Shown: positions 1 through 11,241 of the stretch, piece after piece | Layout of the letters: each line of letters opens with the position of its first letter | Position numbering within the stretch: the first letter of the stretch is position 1 | Assembly: GCA_002197995.1 (NCBI GenBank) | Contig: NGZR01000004.1 | Span: forward strand, 4,092,001 to 4,156,000 | Direction of reading: 5' to 3' | Source: Gaeumannomyces sp. JS-464 | Taxonomy: Eukaryota; Ascomycota; Sordariomycetes; Magnaporthales; Magnaporthaceae | Length of the DNA stretch: 64,000 bases | Position numbers and translations under genes: made by a program | Notes under the pieces: generated by a model | What the model saw: only the letters and a program-made list of their open reading frames with translations | The model's database searches: none | Told to the model about the DNA's origin: nothing

Positions 1-1157
1 GCGGCGCCGTGGCCTTCAAGACTCCGCTGCCAGAGCCCCTGGCGCTTTACATCTGCCATTGTCTTTCGTGCCAGCGCCAAACGAGCGTGAGTCCTCTCAC
101 TTGCCTGCTGTTGCTTCCTGCCCGCCGCATTTGCGCTTTTACCTCACGATAGATTGTGTTAGCAAGAACTTCCCGTTGATCGAATAACATGCGACCCTTT
201 CTTCTCTCATGGCCGATCTATCGCTGACCGAAGGGTGCGGACCTGGCCCGAGGTCCGCATCGTGCCGAAAAGTCGGCTTTCAGCACCTCGGCCATCTTCC
301 CCCGATTCCCGCTCCCGGATGCTGAGCTTTTGAGCTGCTATGTGTATGTTTTGACGTGTCGTGGAAAAAAAAAACCCCCGAGATCCGGAGGGTAGCCGTT
401 GTTGACTTCTTCACGGGCGCTGCCAAGTCGGCCAACCGGGACGGGGGACTCGCTTTACTGGTATGAAGACCTCCTTCCCGTGGATTTAACTTGTGCCTCG
501 CTCGTCTTGTCGCGGACTAAGCATCATGTTTGAGCAGCTACTTTTGCAAGGCTTGCGGCACACGTGTGATTCACACAACGCCAGTTAGTTGCCTCTTCTT
601 CACGCTCTAAAGCCGGAATTTCCTTCGGGGACACCATGCTAATGTAGCAACACACGTGTTAGACCAAGAACGTAGTCTCGATAAAAGGTGGCTGCATCGA
701 CGGCCTCGACTGGAAAAAGGCTATCCACATAGTGCGTGATATCCCTCTGAGTATTTCTTCTTTTGACCGTATGAGTCTGGGAATCTTCTAACTTTTTTCG
801 CAACACGCCAGGGACTAAATCGGCCATGGTGCCAATCCCGAGGCAAGTCGTCTTGCTCATATCAAAATTCCAGAGGACCTATTCCGTGCTCTAGAAGACC
901 GCATTGGGTGGTTTCGGCACAAATACAAAAATAGAGCTGACCAGCAGTCACAGGGGAGCGAGTCTCACTCAGAGTGGTCCTCCAGCGAGACCCAAGAATC
1001 CCTGGACCAGCCTGACGCCCCGTCCCGATCGCTCCAGGGTAACGGGTGGGAGCTGGACGAAGAGAGCGAACAGGCCGAACGAGCCCGCAAGGCGCGCGCC
1101 GCTACACGCACTGATGCGGCACCGGATGATGCGTTGCACGAGATGGTGCACGTCTAG
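1..1157 (+). CDS. GFA/CENP-V-type zinc enzyme domain protein, 5' partial
   Basis: Right-hand part of a gene cut by the window edge. Proteins of the glutathione-dependent formaldehyde-activating (GFA) fold bind zinc through CxC and CxxC cysteines. The first visible exon (3-86) encodes ALYICHCLSCQRQTS, the CHCxxC motif. Later exons follow at about 273-341, 396-460, 538-583 (CYFCKACGTRVIHTTP, the second Cys pair) and 663-731 (VVSIKGGCIDGLDWKKAIHI). The last exon starts near 812 with TKSAMVPIP and runs to the stop at 1155-1157. It ends in a hydrophilic Ser/Glu/Gln/Arg-rich tail not typical of the fold. The last exon stays open only if the G run at 811-813 and the C run at 837-839 are each one base longer. 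Exon borders at 341/396 and 731/812 are the least certain. The family call rests on the two Cys motifs and KGGCIDGLDWKKAIHI. Substrate unknown. Confidence 0.72.
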
Positions 1158-1347
1158 ACAGAGCGGAGCAAGAGTACCCCTAGGATCCACCAGACGTCGA
1201 ATGATCTTCAAAAAAAGGTGCGCAGAGGATGGACGCTGTTGGAAATGTTGATAATATTAAGTCGGGTCTCTAGCAGCTACAGGCAAAATAAGAGTGTTTT
1301 TTTTTGGTACAGCATTAAAAAGATCCCGAGTTCCTCTTATCACACCC

Positions 1348-2507
1348 TTACTGCGTCTGTCCGTGGTCCCTAATATTCGCGCGCTCCTCGTCCACCTGGG
1401 CAGACGATTGGGCCTCGTCCGAGTGCTTGGCCGGGTCGAAAACGTACATGGGCCACTCGAGGAGGATGGTGCGCTTGAGAACGGTCGGCACCTTCTCGTA
1501 CAGCTGAGGCGGGAGGGGGATGAGGATGCTGGTGCGCTCGAGATACCGGCTGTAGTTCCTCCAGACCTCGCCGCCCTTGTCGTAGCGTTTCTTGGCGCCG
1601 GGCCGCTCCTGGAGCGTCAGGCCCGACACGAAGAGGAGCAGGACGGTCAGGAAGATGGGGCCCAGGATGGTGGCGTAGAGCGCCGAAAAGGCGGGGCCAC
1701 TCACGGGACCGTCGGCGGCTGGCGAGACGGCGATGGTGAAGATGCCTGGGGGAGTTATGTCAGTTTGTGTTTAGTGGGTTTTAGGGGCTACACTAAACGA
1801 AAAAAGGGAGAGGACGAAATTGCCTACCAAATTGAATGATGATCTCGCCAAAGTAGTTGGGGTGCCTCGAGAAGTAGAAGAACCCCTTGTCGCACACGGC
1901 GGCACTATCCTTATTACGCGAGCGGAATAGGTACCGCTGGACGTCGCTGACGCTCTCCATGATGGAGCCGACGGCGAACAGGACCGTGCCGGCGACGTCC
2001 CTGGCGGTGGAGCCAAAGGGCGGCTGCTGGGGCTGCAGCCGCTGGGCGCGGACGGCGGGCGAGTTGAGCACGGTCACGGGCAGCGAGACGAGCCAGACCC
2101 AGAGCATCTGGAAAACCCAGAAGCCGAGGAAGGGGAAGAAGCGGTCGCGCTTGTCGTCGAAGCGGTCGTCCTTGCCCGTCTTGAGGATGCGGAAGAGCAA
2201 GAAGGCCGACAGGCGGAGGCCCCAGACGCCCAGGAAGACGGAGGCGGCCAGCTGGCGCGCGTCGGGCTCGCCGCTCAGCGCGAGGGTGAGGATGGCCAGG
2301 ACGACGAAGTTGGTGCCGCCGGCGAAGTCTGCGCGGCGTGTCAGCGTGGGTGGTAGACGGGGTGTCTCGGGTGGCTTTCTACTTACCCGTGAGCTTGTCG
2401 AACTTGAAGGAAAAGGCTATGGAAAAGAAGAAGAGCTGGTACGCGACCGTCACCAGGAGGGTGATGGCCAGGTAGTAGTCGTCCAGCACGCGGACTGTGG
2501 ACGCCAT
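1348..2507 (-). CDS. DUF1295 / steroid 5-alpha-reductase-like membrane protein
   Basis: Three exons: 2387-2507, 1828-2328 and 1348-1745 (acceptor at 1746-1747). Together they give 339 residues with matching splice phases and gtaagt/gtaggc donors. The protein starts MASTVRVLDDYYLA and has about six hydrophobic segments. The C-terminal part carries the DUF1295 signature (GFFYFSRHPNYFGEIIIQFG), which resembles the NADPH-binding end of sterol reductases and 5-alpha-reductases. The tail after the last helix (WRNYSRYLERTSILIPLPPQLYEK) is soluble. It is probably an ER integral-membrane protein, possibly a reductase of lipid substrates; substrate and reaction are not known for this fungal family. No frame disruption is seen. 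The next gene on the right is divergent and 3.1 kb away. Confidence 0.85.
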
Positions 2508-5500
2508 CTTGAGGCGTTTTCGGAGGTACCGTCGTCAACTGGCATGCGATTGAGCGGCCGATGAATGAAGGGCTTGTTTTTACATCCAGTTGTCGATGGA
2601 CAGTCTATCCAGCCCCGTGCAAAACCCAGCTTCACGTTTGAAAATTCTGGTCTGGAATTGCTGCCTGCAGCGCTGTCGAAAAGCAACAAGCACCGAAATC
2701 ACCGAATTCGCCGACGACTTGGCGATCTGAATGGCTGCATTGTCGTCATTGGCATCGATTATCATCGTGGCTTAGCAACCGCTAGCGTTCTAATTGCATG
2801 CATGTTCACAAAAGGGATTGATTACCTAAGGGACCAGATCCAAAACGGACACGCACGCAAGGTGGGAAATAAACGAAGCATCGATCAAGCACGACCACAA
2901 AAAGCCCATACTGCCGGCTCTATTGAGCATGGAATTCCAATTGCACACCAGCGTCTCATGGCGAAGATCTTGGGTTCCCTGCCAGACCAGACGCGGCGAT
3001 CGCGGGGCTTTTTTTGTGCCTGTATAACCTTGATGGGAAATCACGTTCTTGCGGACTTCCAGAAAAAGGTTCAATTAGTCGGAGACGGAACACTGACTAG
3101 AGCACCGTCGGAACGGCAGCGTCCCGCGAGGCGGCGAATCGGACAACAATCAAACGTGTGGGCCTGGCAAAATCATCCGAATGGCCGTCCACCCTCGTGC
3201 GGCGGCCATCCCGTCATAGGCTTTTTCTGCGGCAGCAGAGTTGCTCGTTCCATGTGTGTGTCTGCACCAGGGGCCATCGTGATCGGACTGACGCCATCCT
3301 CTTTGCTTGCCATACTGCAATTGGCCTCCACCACGCCTCGCACGCACAGCGTCCAACGGCCTCTCTCGCCCAGAATGCAACGCGTTCGCGCGTCGCAAAC
3401 GCGTGGACCACTTGATATTGGACTAAAATCATGCCCAATGTCCAGGTGTTCGACTTCATCCGAAGCAATGTCCATTTTCCTGCAGATTCCGAGCGCATTG
3501 ATCTGCGGAACCCTGGGGGGTAGGTTCCGACGCATTCCAAGAGGGATTGCCTCCTTTTATCAGACCATTCCGCCCACACCTGCGGCTCGGCCATGTCCTG
3601 GGCACCTGGGCGGGCCCAGCCCTGGAGAAGTGTGGCCAGGACAGGGAAGGCCCGTCCGGGCGCCCGGCTCCACCAGCACGAGACCCCACACAATCTGCCA
3701 GCCAACCGCTGTCAACCTGCAGAGCAAACTGGAAGGCACCGCTGAGCCGCATGGCGGGAACCCCTGTCTCGCCAATGCAGACCTCAAACCGCCTTTGTCA
3801 GGGGCCAGTCTCAAATTATTTTGCTCTTTGCGCTTTCGTCTTCGCTCTCTCGCTCACTCCTTCTCCCCTCCCTTCCCATTGTTGTCTCCTCATGGATCCG
3901 TCAACCGCCCAACTGCCGCCTTCACCTTCCTTGTTTCTTTTGCTGTTTTGGCTCGCGCCATCCCTGGCACTAACGTCCTCGACCACCCACATCCCGCGGC
4001 CGTGTGTGCTCGGCGTCGAGAAAGGCGTTTGCCGAAACGTCCAGGCACGCCGCCCCGTCGCTTGCAATTGCCCTAGGGTCGCCATCGGGGGTTTAATCCG
4101 TCCAACCCATCCCAGGAGGAACTGCCTATTTCTGGCAATATCGTGGCATGCTCTTGTCCAAGCGGGTACTGTCACACTCGACACATTATCCCCGGCCAGT
4201 CGTGAGTGCTTGGCACGTCAGGGTCCGAGATGGCGCCAAGCTCATAGTCCCCAATTCCCGTCAATTATCCTCATTTCTGCATTGCTTTCTATTTTTTAAG
4301 CTTGTCGCCCCAGGTCTCGATTCCAGGGACAGTTCCCCTACTCGTGATGCTGCGCTACCGCCGTGGCTGTTCCCACCGAGCGTCTACGGAAACAATTACG
4401 TACATCGCTGTTGCAGCCGAGCCTGCCCGCGGTGGAGATGGCGCCCGCTGTTGGTTTGGTTACCTAAACCGCGACCTGGGTAGTCTGCCCGCTTGAAACC
4501 CGGCCCCATACCAGACGGCGGGCCTGGAGAGCTCGAGGTGTGGTGTTGTGGTGTCGACAGTGCAGGAGTCTGCACCGGATGAAGCATGCAAAGTCTCGCG
4601 GACGGACTCTTGAAGGACTGTCAACCTTATCAAGTGTGCCGAGGGCAACAGCACTATGCAACAGCGGCAAAAAGTGGTGCACCCATCTTCCAGCAGGCGC
4701 CCGAGCTGGGTTGGGATTATTGCGTTTCCTTCCGTCTCTCGGTTCGGTTCTCGCACTGCGAATTTGCTGTGCTTTTGACAGATCTGAGAAGCAGATTATC
4801 GAAGATCAAGCGGAAACAGGCAGGGCAAGGTGCAAAGGGCAAAGGGCAAAAAAAAAGGGGGCCTCGCTCCCTGTCCCTGGCCCAAGACAGTTGAAACACC
4901 ATCGAGGTTGGCCACCACGGCAGCGCATCCTGGACCTCGCTCGACCCATAACGTGGGCCGCCTCCCTAGCCTGACCCCATCCGCCCGTTTCTTCTCTTCT
5001 CCACTTCGTTCTGTTCCAGTCGTCTGCTTCGTCCCGTCTTTCAGAGATCTCCTTCCGCGAGGTTGCCCATTCCTTTTTTTCCCATGTTAGCCCACGCCTT
5101 CGTTCACTGAGCCAGCGTCGTTTTTGTGCTCTTGCTATTCTTCCCTTCTTTTATCTTGTTTTATCTCCATATTCGTTTCCTTTAGTGTGTCCCGGCCGCA
5201 CGTTTTTTCTATCAGACGAGCCTAGGACCTCGTCATAACCAGTCGCTCATTTTTACCTCGACGACCTCCTCGGGAGCCGCCTTCCTCCCAACTTTGGACT
5301 TCGTCGTCACCGTCTTGTGCTTGTGGACGGTCCTAATTCTTGCGCGCTCGGAAGGGGAAAAAAAAACGTGTTGTCACCGGATAACAGGAACGAGACGATA
5401 TCTTGGATTCTTACTCTCCTTAAAAAAACACCGATACGCACCACTCCGTCGGCTGCTCACTGGGTTGATCCCACTGGAGCGTCTTGGTCGACGATTACCC

Positions 5501-5609
5501 TCGACGGCTGGTCTGTTGTCACACTCCTTTTTGTGCACTTGTTGCGGACGCTAGATGCAGTAGGCCGACACAACAGAGGAGGGAGTTTGCTTTTGTGTTG
5601 GTTTTAAAG
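2508..5609. other. Intergenic region, 3.1 kb
   Basis: Spacer between the divergent DUF1295 gene and the secreted Ala/Pro-rich gene. It holds many open frames on both strands, up to about 500 codons near 2565-4076, but none shows a domain, a biased composition or splice logic. From about 4980 to 5609 the + strand is rich in C/T tracts, as expected for the promoter and leader of the gene starting at 5610. Confidence 0.6.
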
Positions 5610-7102
5610 ATGAGGTTTTCAAAGCTGTTGTGGCTGGCTGGGTCGGCAACCCTTATCGAGGTGAGTTGAAGCGTTCGCCCTCCTCACAAACCAAACAGAT
5701 ATCTAACTATTCCCCTAGGCCGCGGCGCTCGACCATAATGGGGCAGATGGAAGGCTGTCAAGAAGGGATTTTGTGGCGTCGATACTCAGCCTGTTGAACG
5801 ACCCGAACGCAGTACGAAGGTTCACCGGCACGACGACCCTGACCGTCGTCAAGACAGCGCCGCCAGGCGCCGAAGCCCCGAGAGCAACACCTCCGCCGAC
5901 GAACAATGCTGGCACAGCTCCCGCTCCCGCTCCCGTCGCCCCCGCCCCGGCGTGATCCAGTCGATGGGCACCACGCCGCCTGCGAGGAACTCGACGGGGG
6001 GTGCTGGTGGGGGAAAGGCTAAGGAAGGGAAGAAGCCAAAGGAAGGAAAGAAGGCTAAGGAGGGGAAGAAGGAGAAGAAGAAGAAGGAAAGAGGCGGAAA
6101 GAAAGCGAAGACCTCGTCGGCCGCTTCCGGCGCGGCTCCGGCTGGCGGCGCGGCGACTCCCGCCCCCAGCGCGCCACCGCCGCTCAATAATGCCGGCGGC
6201 GGAGCTGCACCCACTGGACCCCGCGGCGGCATCGGAGTCAGCGTTGTCTCGGTCCCATCTGCTCTCCGAAAGTCGACACCTAATGGCGCGCCCGCTGCCT
6301 CGGCCCCTCCCGCCGCTGCCCCCGCCGCACCGCCCGCCGCCTCACAGGCTCCTGGTGTCGTCACTGGTGCCAACCCGATCCCCCGCCTCCCGGAATCTCG
6401 TCCCTGCCGCCCGCCACGCTCCCGCCGCCTCCCGTTGGAAGTGCTGCGCCGGGCGCTGAGGCCCCGTCGGCGGCCCCTTCGGCCCCGGCCGCGTCTGCTC
6501 CTGCCGCTTCGGCACCTGCTGCATCGAAACCTGCCGCTTCCGCTCCAGGCGCTCCTGCACCGGCTCCTTCCGCACCGGCCGCGTCCTCTGCACCGGCTGC
6601 TTCCGCCCCTGCCGCGTCCTCTGCGCCGGCTGCTTCCGCCCCTGCCGCCTCGGCTGCACCGGCTTCGTCAGCTCCTGCTGCCTCGGCGGCTCCCGTCGCC
6701 TCGGAACTCCCGGTTCCCTCGGCTAGCACTCCCCTTCGGCACCCCCTGCCGCGTCTCCGCCCCCTCCACCGCCCGCGGCTGAGATCTCGGCTCCTGCTCC
6801 GAGCGCTGCACCTGCCCAGCCTGGTAAGATACGCCCATCTGCTACCGAACTCCTTGCGTAAATTCTAACTCCCTTGTTTCTGTATAGCTGTGACCGCACC
6901 TGCGCCTGCGCCCGCGGCATCATTGAACCTGCCAGTGGCTGGCGGTGCCGCTCCTGCACCGACCCCGGCACCCGACACGAACAACGCCGCTCAGCCCAAC
7001 ATCGTCATTCCCAGCAACCTGTCGCTAAACTCCAAAGTCAACCTTGGTAATCTGGTCAAACCAGCCAACGCGCAGGGTGTTGCGGGATTTGGTCGTAACT
7101 GA
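5610..7102 (+). CDS. Secreted Ala/Pro/Ser-rich low-complexity protein with Lys-rich block
   Basis: Exons 5610-5660, 5719-6823 and 6888-7102; about 457 residues after frame repair. The start MRFSKLLWLAGSATLIEAAALDHNG looks like a signal peptide, followed by LSRRDF, a possible Kex2-type processing site. Next come a Pro/Ala spacer, a block of KEGKK units with a run of Lys (about 6020-6110), a long stretch of APAAS-like repeats (about 6450-6720), and a C-terminal segment rich in Asn/Leu (IVIPSNLSLNSKVNLGNLVKP). The frame changes three times inside exon 2; each change disappears if one C is added to the runs at 5945-5948, 6380-6384 and 6731-6734. I do not recognise a family. It could be a cell-wall or matrix protein; no GPI signal is seen. 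Coding status is good, function unknown. Confidence 0.68.
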
Positions 7103-8003
7103 TCTCTCATCCTCGGCCCCTATTGAGGTTGTGTGCGTCTTTTACTCCTTGCCAAGACGCTTCGGCGGAAGTGCTCTGCCGCAGTCCAAAAAGCAAATGA
7201 AACAAATCCAATATGATACCCTTTGACCGCTGGCTACGACTTTTCATTGAGGGTATCTTCTCACTTTTTGGATGCGGTACACGTCCTCGCCGCAAGCCTC
7301 GTCCAAACCATACGACAAAGACGGAAAAAAAAATGACAAATTGATCAACCCCCAAAACACTTTTCTCCGTTGCCTGCTTTAATATTTTCACGGCCTTTTG
7401 AAAGCCATATACGAAGAGACAGAATACCCACCCGCCTAGTGAATACTGGCCTGGCGTCCTTTGCTTATTACAATGTTGTTTGCACCACGATCTCTCTTTC
7501 TCTCTTTTGACAGTAGCTCCCTTTCACTTTCCTTTCGCTAATGTTTGCCTGCAGCATAAGTTAACTCGTTTTTCCCCGGAGGCTTTTGATCGTCGTTTTC
7601 ACACGACATCGTTTCTTGTTTTATCTATCTCTGGCCCTGCTCAGGGGAGATAGACATAAGGGCGGTGCTGGAGCGAGGATATTGGTTTCCAAAAATGTAT
7701 ATAGCGTTTTCAGTTCTAGACAAGAAATAACCAGAAAAATCAGAAAGGGAGTAGGTCTCGACAGAGTCATGGCTGGATCTTCCAAGACTTGCACGACGAC
7801 CTACACACACATATGGAGAGATGTTTTGAACATATGAACAGCCCGGCATTGTTATCACGGCATTGCAGCTCGACCTTCCGGCTCTAAAATACACTTGTCG
7901 AGATTGCCATTTCTCTTGGCACACACAAAACGCCGTTCCTATGCTGGATCTAATTTCAACAGGAAGCAGCTCCAACGCCAAGTCCAAGTGGATATCTTCC
8001 TCC
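7103..8003. other. Convergent intergenic region
   Basis: Spacer between the 3' ends of the secreted-protein gene (+) and RPP1 (-). It is AT-richer than its neighbours and holds the presumed 3' UTRs. No gene seen. Confidence 0.6.
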
Positions 8004-9246
8004 TCATGGCCCCGTCTCTGCGGCCTGTGCCTGCTGGGCAGCCAGGCGGCGCTGCTTCTTGGCCTGCCTTTTGCTGAGCTTCTGCCCGGCCTCGTCGGCC
8101 GCGTCCCCGGCGCCGGCCTGCTCGCCGTTCTTCCTCTTGGTGCCTTGTTGTTGCTGCTGATGGTCGTCCTTCCCGGCTCTGCCATTGGGTGCGTCCCGGT
8201 CTCCTGCTGCGGCGTCGGCTGTTTCGCGACTTGGGTCGTCGACGGCCATGGCGTCCGGACCCTTCGTTTCTTCCCACCATCGGCGCCAACCCCACTGCCG
8301 TTTTGTTGTTGTTGTTGTTTTGTTGTTGTTTTTGTTGTTGCTGCTTCTGCTTCTTCCGCCCCGTAACAACGGTCGTCTCGTTAGGAGTCCCGGCTGCCGA
8401 AGCGGGGACGCCGGTGCCGCCGCCACCCGCAGCCTGCACGATGTCGACGACGCCGCGAAAGGATGACCGCCTGATCGCCTCGTTGACGACGACGCCCCTG
8501 GGCGCGGCCGAGAGCGCCTCCAGCCCGCGCTCGGCGCCCAGCCCCCACACGGCCAGCAGGTTGACGACGTCGGCGGGGGCGCGCAGCAGCGCCGGCCTGG
8601 CGGCGGGGCAGCCGCTGCTGACGACGAGGCCTCTCCCCTTGGTGGCGCGCACCAGGCCGACCAGGTTGGCGACGAAGAGGGCGCGCGCGCGGTTGTTGCT
8701 TTGCCCCTGCCCCTGCCCCTGCCCCGCGCCACCGCTGTTGCTGTCGTCGGAGGAAGAGGAGGGGACGATGGCGTGCGAGTAGCACACCTCGAAGCGCACG
8801 CCGCGGCGCACGGCGGCCATGACGGGCTTGGGGCGGAAGTGGTAGCCGAGGTTGGAGGCCAGGTCGAGCGAGATGACGGACGGCTCGGCGAGGCTGACGC
8901 AGGCGTGGGCGAAGGCGGCCTCGGTCGTAGGCCGGACCGCGAGCAGGTCGTAGGCGGCCGCGACGGCGTCGAGGCGGTGGTTGTCGCGCGGGTCGGCCAT
9001 GTGGACGGTTGCGCGGCGCAGGACCGTTGTTGGCAGGCGGCGGTGGTGGCGGCGGTCTTGTATGTCGGAGGATGAGGAGGAGAGGAGCGGGATCGGGTTC
9101 GTGATGGGCGACGGGATGGGCAGCCTGCTGATGGTGTGGTTGAGCGCCACGACGTCGTAGCCCAGGACGGCGGCCTGGCGCAGCGTGCGGTCCAGGGCGT
9201 CGGCCGGCGTGGACGGCGTCCATGCGATGTTGAGGTCGTAGATCAT
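8004..9246 (-). CDS. RPP1: RNase P/RNase MRP protein subunit Rpp1 (p30 family)
   Basis: Single-exon gene of about 413 residues, a protein subunit of the nucleolar/nuclear RNase P and MRP complexes (tRNA 5' processing, rRNA processing). The family N-terminus is clear: MIYDLNIAWTP, then the TIM-barrel-like segments ALNHTISRLPIP, YDLLAVRP, SLDLASNLGYHFRPKPVMAAVRRGVRFEVCYS and GVVVNEAIRRSSFRGVVD. A Gln/Asn-rich linker made of CAA/AAC repeats (about 8300-8345) leads to a basic C-terminus (KLSKRQAKKQRRLAAQQ) ending at the stop 8004-8006. That C-terminus lies in another frame; one base too many between 8260 and 8360, for example in the run at 8260-8262, would join the parts. The start at 9246 was chosen because homology begins there. 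The reading frame also stays open through the 59-base G tract upstream, which would encode poly-Pro and is more likely untranslated. Confidence 0.88.
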
Positions 9247-9254
9247 TGTGTGGT

Positions 9255-9313
<59 letters not shown>
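9255..9313. repeat. 59-base homopolymeric G tract (poly-C on the RPP1 sense strand)
   Basis: An uninterrupted run of G on the + strand begins only 8 bases upstream of the RPP1 start codon, so on the sense strand the leader would contain 59 consecutive C. Its true length is uncertain, because homopolymer lengths appear unreliable across this window. Confidence 0.9.
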
Positions 9314-9315
<2 letters not shown>

Positions 9316-10214
9316 GGCACGCCGGGCTGCTAAGCTGTTGAGCACGGGGGTATAGACGGAGCGGCGCGTTCACCGTCTCATCCCGACTGCGCACTCAACG
9401 CCCGCTGCGCTACCTGCCGCTCATATGTCTGCGCAGGGGCGGTTGCGCGGGGCACGTATATCCGATGGATGGTATTCGCGTTGGGGCCTTTGTCGCGTCA
9501 TCCAGCATAAACTCGCCTGCATTTTTTCATTCCTTTTTTTATTTTCTGCCATTGACGTGCTCCGACGAGCTAACGCTTTGGCGGGGCCGAACGAGCGGCA
9601 CCCAAAAAAAGCTCGGCGGGCCCACTTGACCCTGGCCTTGGCGTGCACCAAAGGTGTTAGAGCTAGGCCTTATTGGGCAGCTTCCCGCTGTGGCTTTGCG
9701 GGGATGGTTGCGTGTCCCTCGCTGCTTGCAGCTTCGCTGGTACCTCACAGGCGTGTTTTGTATGTGTCAGGTACCGAACGATGACGCCCGAGCGCTCACC
9801 TCGAGTGGATCCAGCTGTGCGCTCCCGCCACCGCGGTACATACGGGCAGCAGCAGCAGTAGCATCGCCTCGTTTCTGGTCTGCAGCCTGCAACTCCCAAG
9901 AGCTCTCCGACGCCGGCTTTGTTTCCCTTCTTCCTACTACAACAGTACCCTCGGGACGCTCACCTGGAAAGCGCTTCAATCAGTACATCACCATCCTACA
10001 TCACCCCAGGACGCGCGCCGCCTTCCGATCCCTCGCGAAGCCGCCAAACTTATTCTCCAAACCCAAATCGTCTCAAACTCGATCGAACCACTACCAAAGA
10101 AGGAGGCAAACCGAAAGCCGGCGCTGGGCCACCAGGCCGCAACACGCACACACGCACACATACACACACGCACACACGCACACATCACACACGCACACAC
10201 ATCGACCAGCCACA
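9314..10214. promoter_or_regulatory. Shared divergent promoter region of RPP1 and the zinc-ribbon gene
   Basis: About 0.9 kb between the leader of RPP1 (-) and the zinc-ribbon gene (+). A CA-rich microsatellite at 10142-10201 ends 14 bases before the ATG at 10215 and so probably lies in that gene's 5' UTR. No other gene is supported. Confidence 0.55.
10142..10201 (+). repeat. Imperfect (CA)n microsatellite
   Basis: About 60 bases of CA repeats interrupted by CG, TA and TC units, directly upstream of the zinc-ribbon start codon. Confidence 0.9.
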
Positions 10215-10634
10215 ATGTTCTTCTTCTTCGTGTGCGGCGAGCACAGGTTCCGCAGTGAGGTCGACGGCTACAAAGGCCTAACCTGCCAATGCCACAACTG
10301 CGGCAACTGGAGCGCTTCAGTTGTTAAAACGCACCCGTGGTTCACCCTTTGCTTCATTGTAAGTCGCGCTTCAACATCTTTCTGTAACCTATAAGCAAAC
10401 AAGACTAATAGCAAAACTGTCTAGCCCGTAATACCATTCACGATCAAGGGCTACGTCGACGTCAGCTGCCGCATCTGCAACTTTGCCCAGCCGCTCACGC
10501 ACCGCCCAGACGTCCAGCAGATGGCGGCGGCCGGAGGAGGGGGAGGTGGAGGAGCGCCTCCGCAGCAGCAGCAGTACCCGCTGCAGCACCAGTCCGGCCC
10601 GCCGCCGGCGCAGCAGCCGATGCGGTACGGCTAA
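10215..10634 (+). CDS. Small fungal zinc-ribbon protein
   Basis: Exons 10215-10358 and 10425-10634 (gtaagt donor, tag acceptor, phase 0) give 117 residues. The N-terminal half is the conserved fungal zinc-ribbon family: MFFFFVCGEHRF, GYKGLTCQCHNCGNWSA and, after the intron, PVIPFTIKGYVDVSCRICNFAQPL. The CxC..C and CRIC cysteines form the expected metal site. The stretch WFTLCFIPVIPFTI is hydrophobic and could associate with membrane. The C-terminal third is a Gly/Gln/Pro-rich tail (AAAGGGGGGG, QQQQ) that is probably disordered. The family is widespread in filamentous ascomycetes and uncharacterised as far as I know. Confidence 0.85.
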
Positions 10635-11241
10635 AACGGAAAATGGACCGGCGGTTGGCGACGGCGCGCGCGCGGGATGTATCATCCCTTGTAGAATACT
10701 ATGCGCGGAAACAGCATGAGATTTTCCCAAAGTCCGAGAAGCATGTTTTTATACCCCTTGGGTTTACCGAGGAAAGCCAGAGATTCGTGGCGGTGCTGGA
10801 GGCGTTTTGTTCTGATTCTCCTGGCGGGCGAGCCATTTTTTTTTTTTGTTTACCTACGGTTCTTTTCGATTGATACCTTTTCGTTACCTGGTCAAATCTT
10901 CGCTTCATCTCGCACGCGCTTTGATATCCCTTATTAAGTGCCTGTCCGTTCCATATGCTATTTTTGGCGTCGATTACCCAAGCGCTAAGACAGTAAGTGG
11001 TAAAAAATAGTAACTGAGTTTTTGGTATTTCCTTCGCTGAATGACCCTGCTCCAAAGCAAGACAAGATAAAAAGGTTACAATCTGGCTAGTTTGCCAGCA
11101 ATGTGGTGTTGGTACTAGTGGTACAGGGACGATGTGTTGTTTTGGCGCAGACCGGTGGTGGCCAACACGGCGTCATAAACTGGAACGGGATGGCGTGGGT
11201 AGGACTAAAATAGAACAGAAGATGAAGAAAAGAAGATGCAG
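10635..11241. other. Convergent intergenic region
   Basis: Spacer between the 3' ends of the zinc-ribbon gene and RMD1. T-rich, including a T tract near 10838-10848. No gene seen. Confidence 0.6.

Noticed and set aside
2565..4076. Open frame of about 500 codons on + in the first spacer
   Set aside because: No domain, biased and changing composition, other frames equally open, and it lies upstream of a divergent promoter; GC-rich DNA gives such frames by chance.
5849..6729. Antisense Gly/Ala-rich open frames opposite the secreted protein
   Set aside because: Mirror images of APAAS repeats; the sense strand has signal peptide, introns and stop.
7939..8185. Alternative Arg-rich C-terminus of RPP1 in the starting frame
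   Set aside because: The other frame gives the family-like KLSKRQAKKQRRLAAQQ ending, so the Arg-rich version is a frameshift product.
9136..9333. Poly-Gly frame across the G59 tract
   Set aside because: Produced entirely by the homopolymer and antisense to RPP1.
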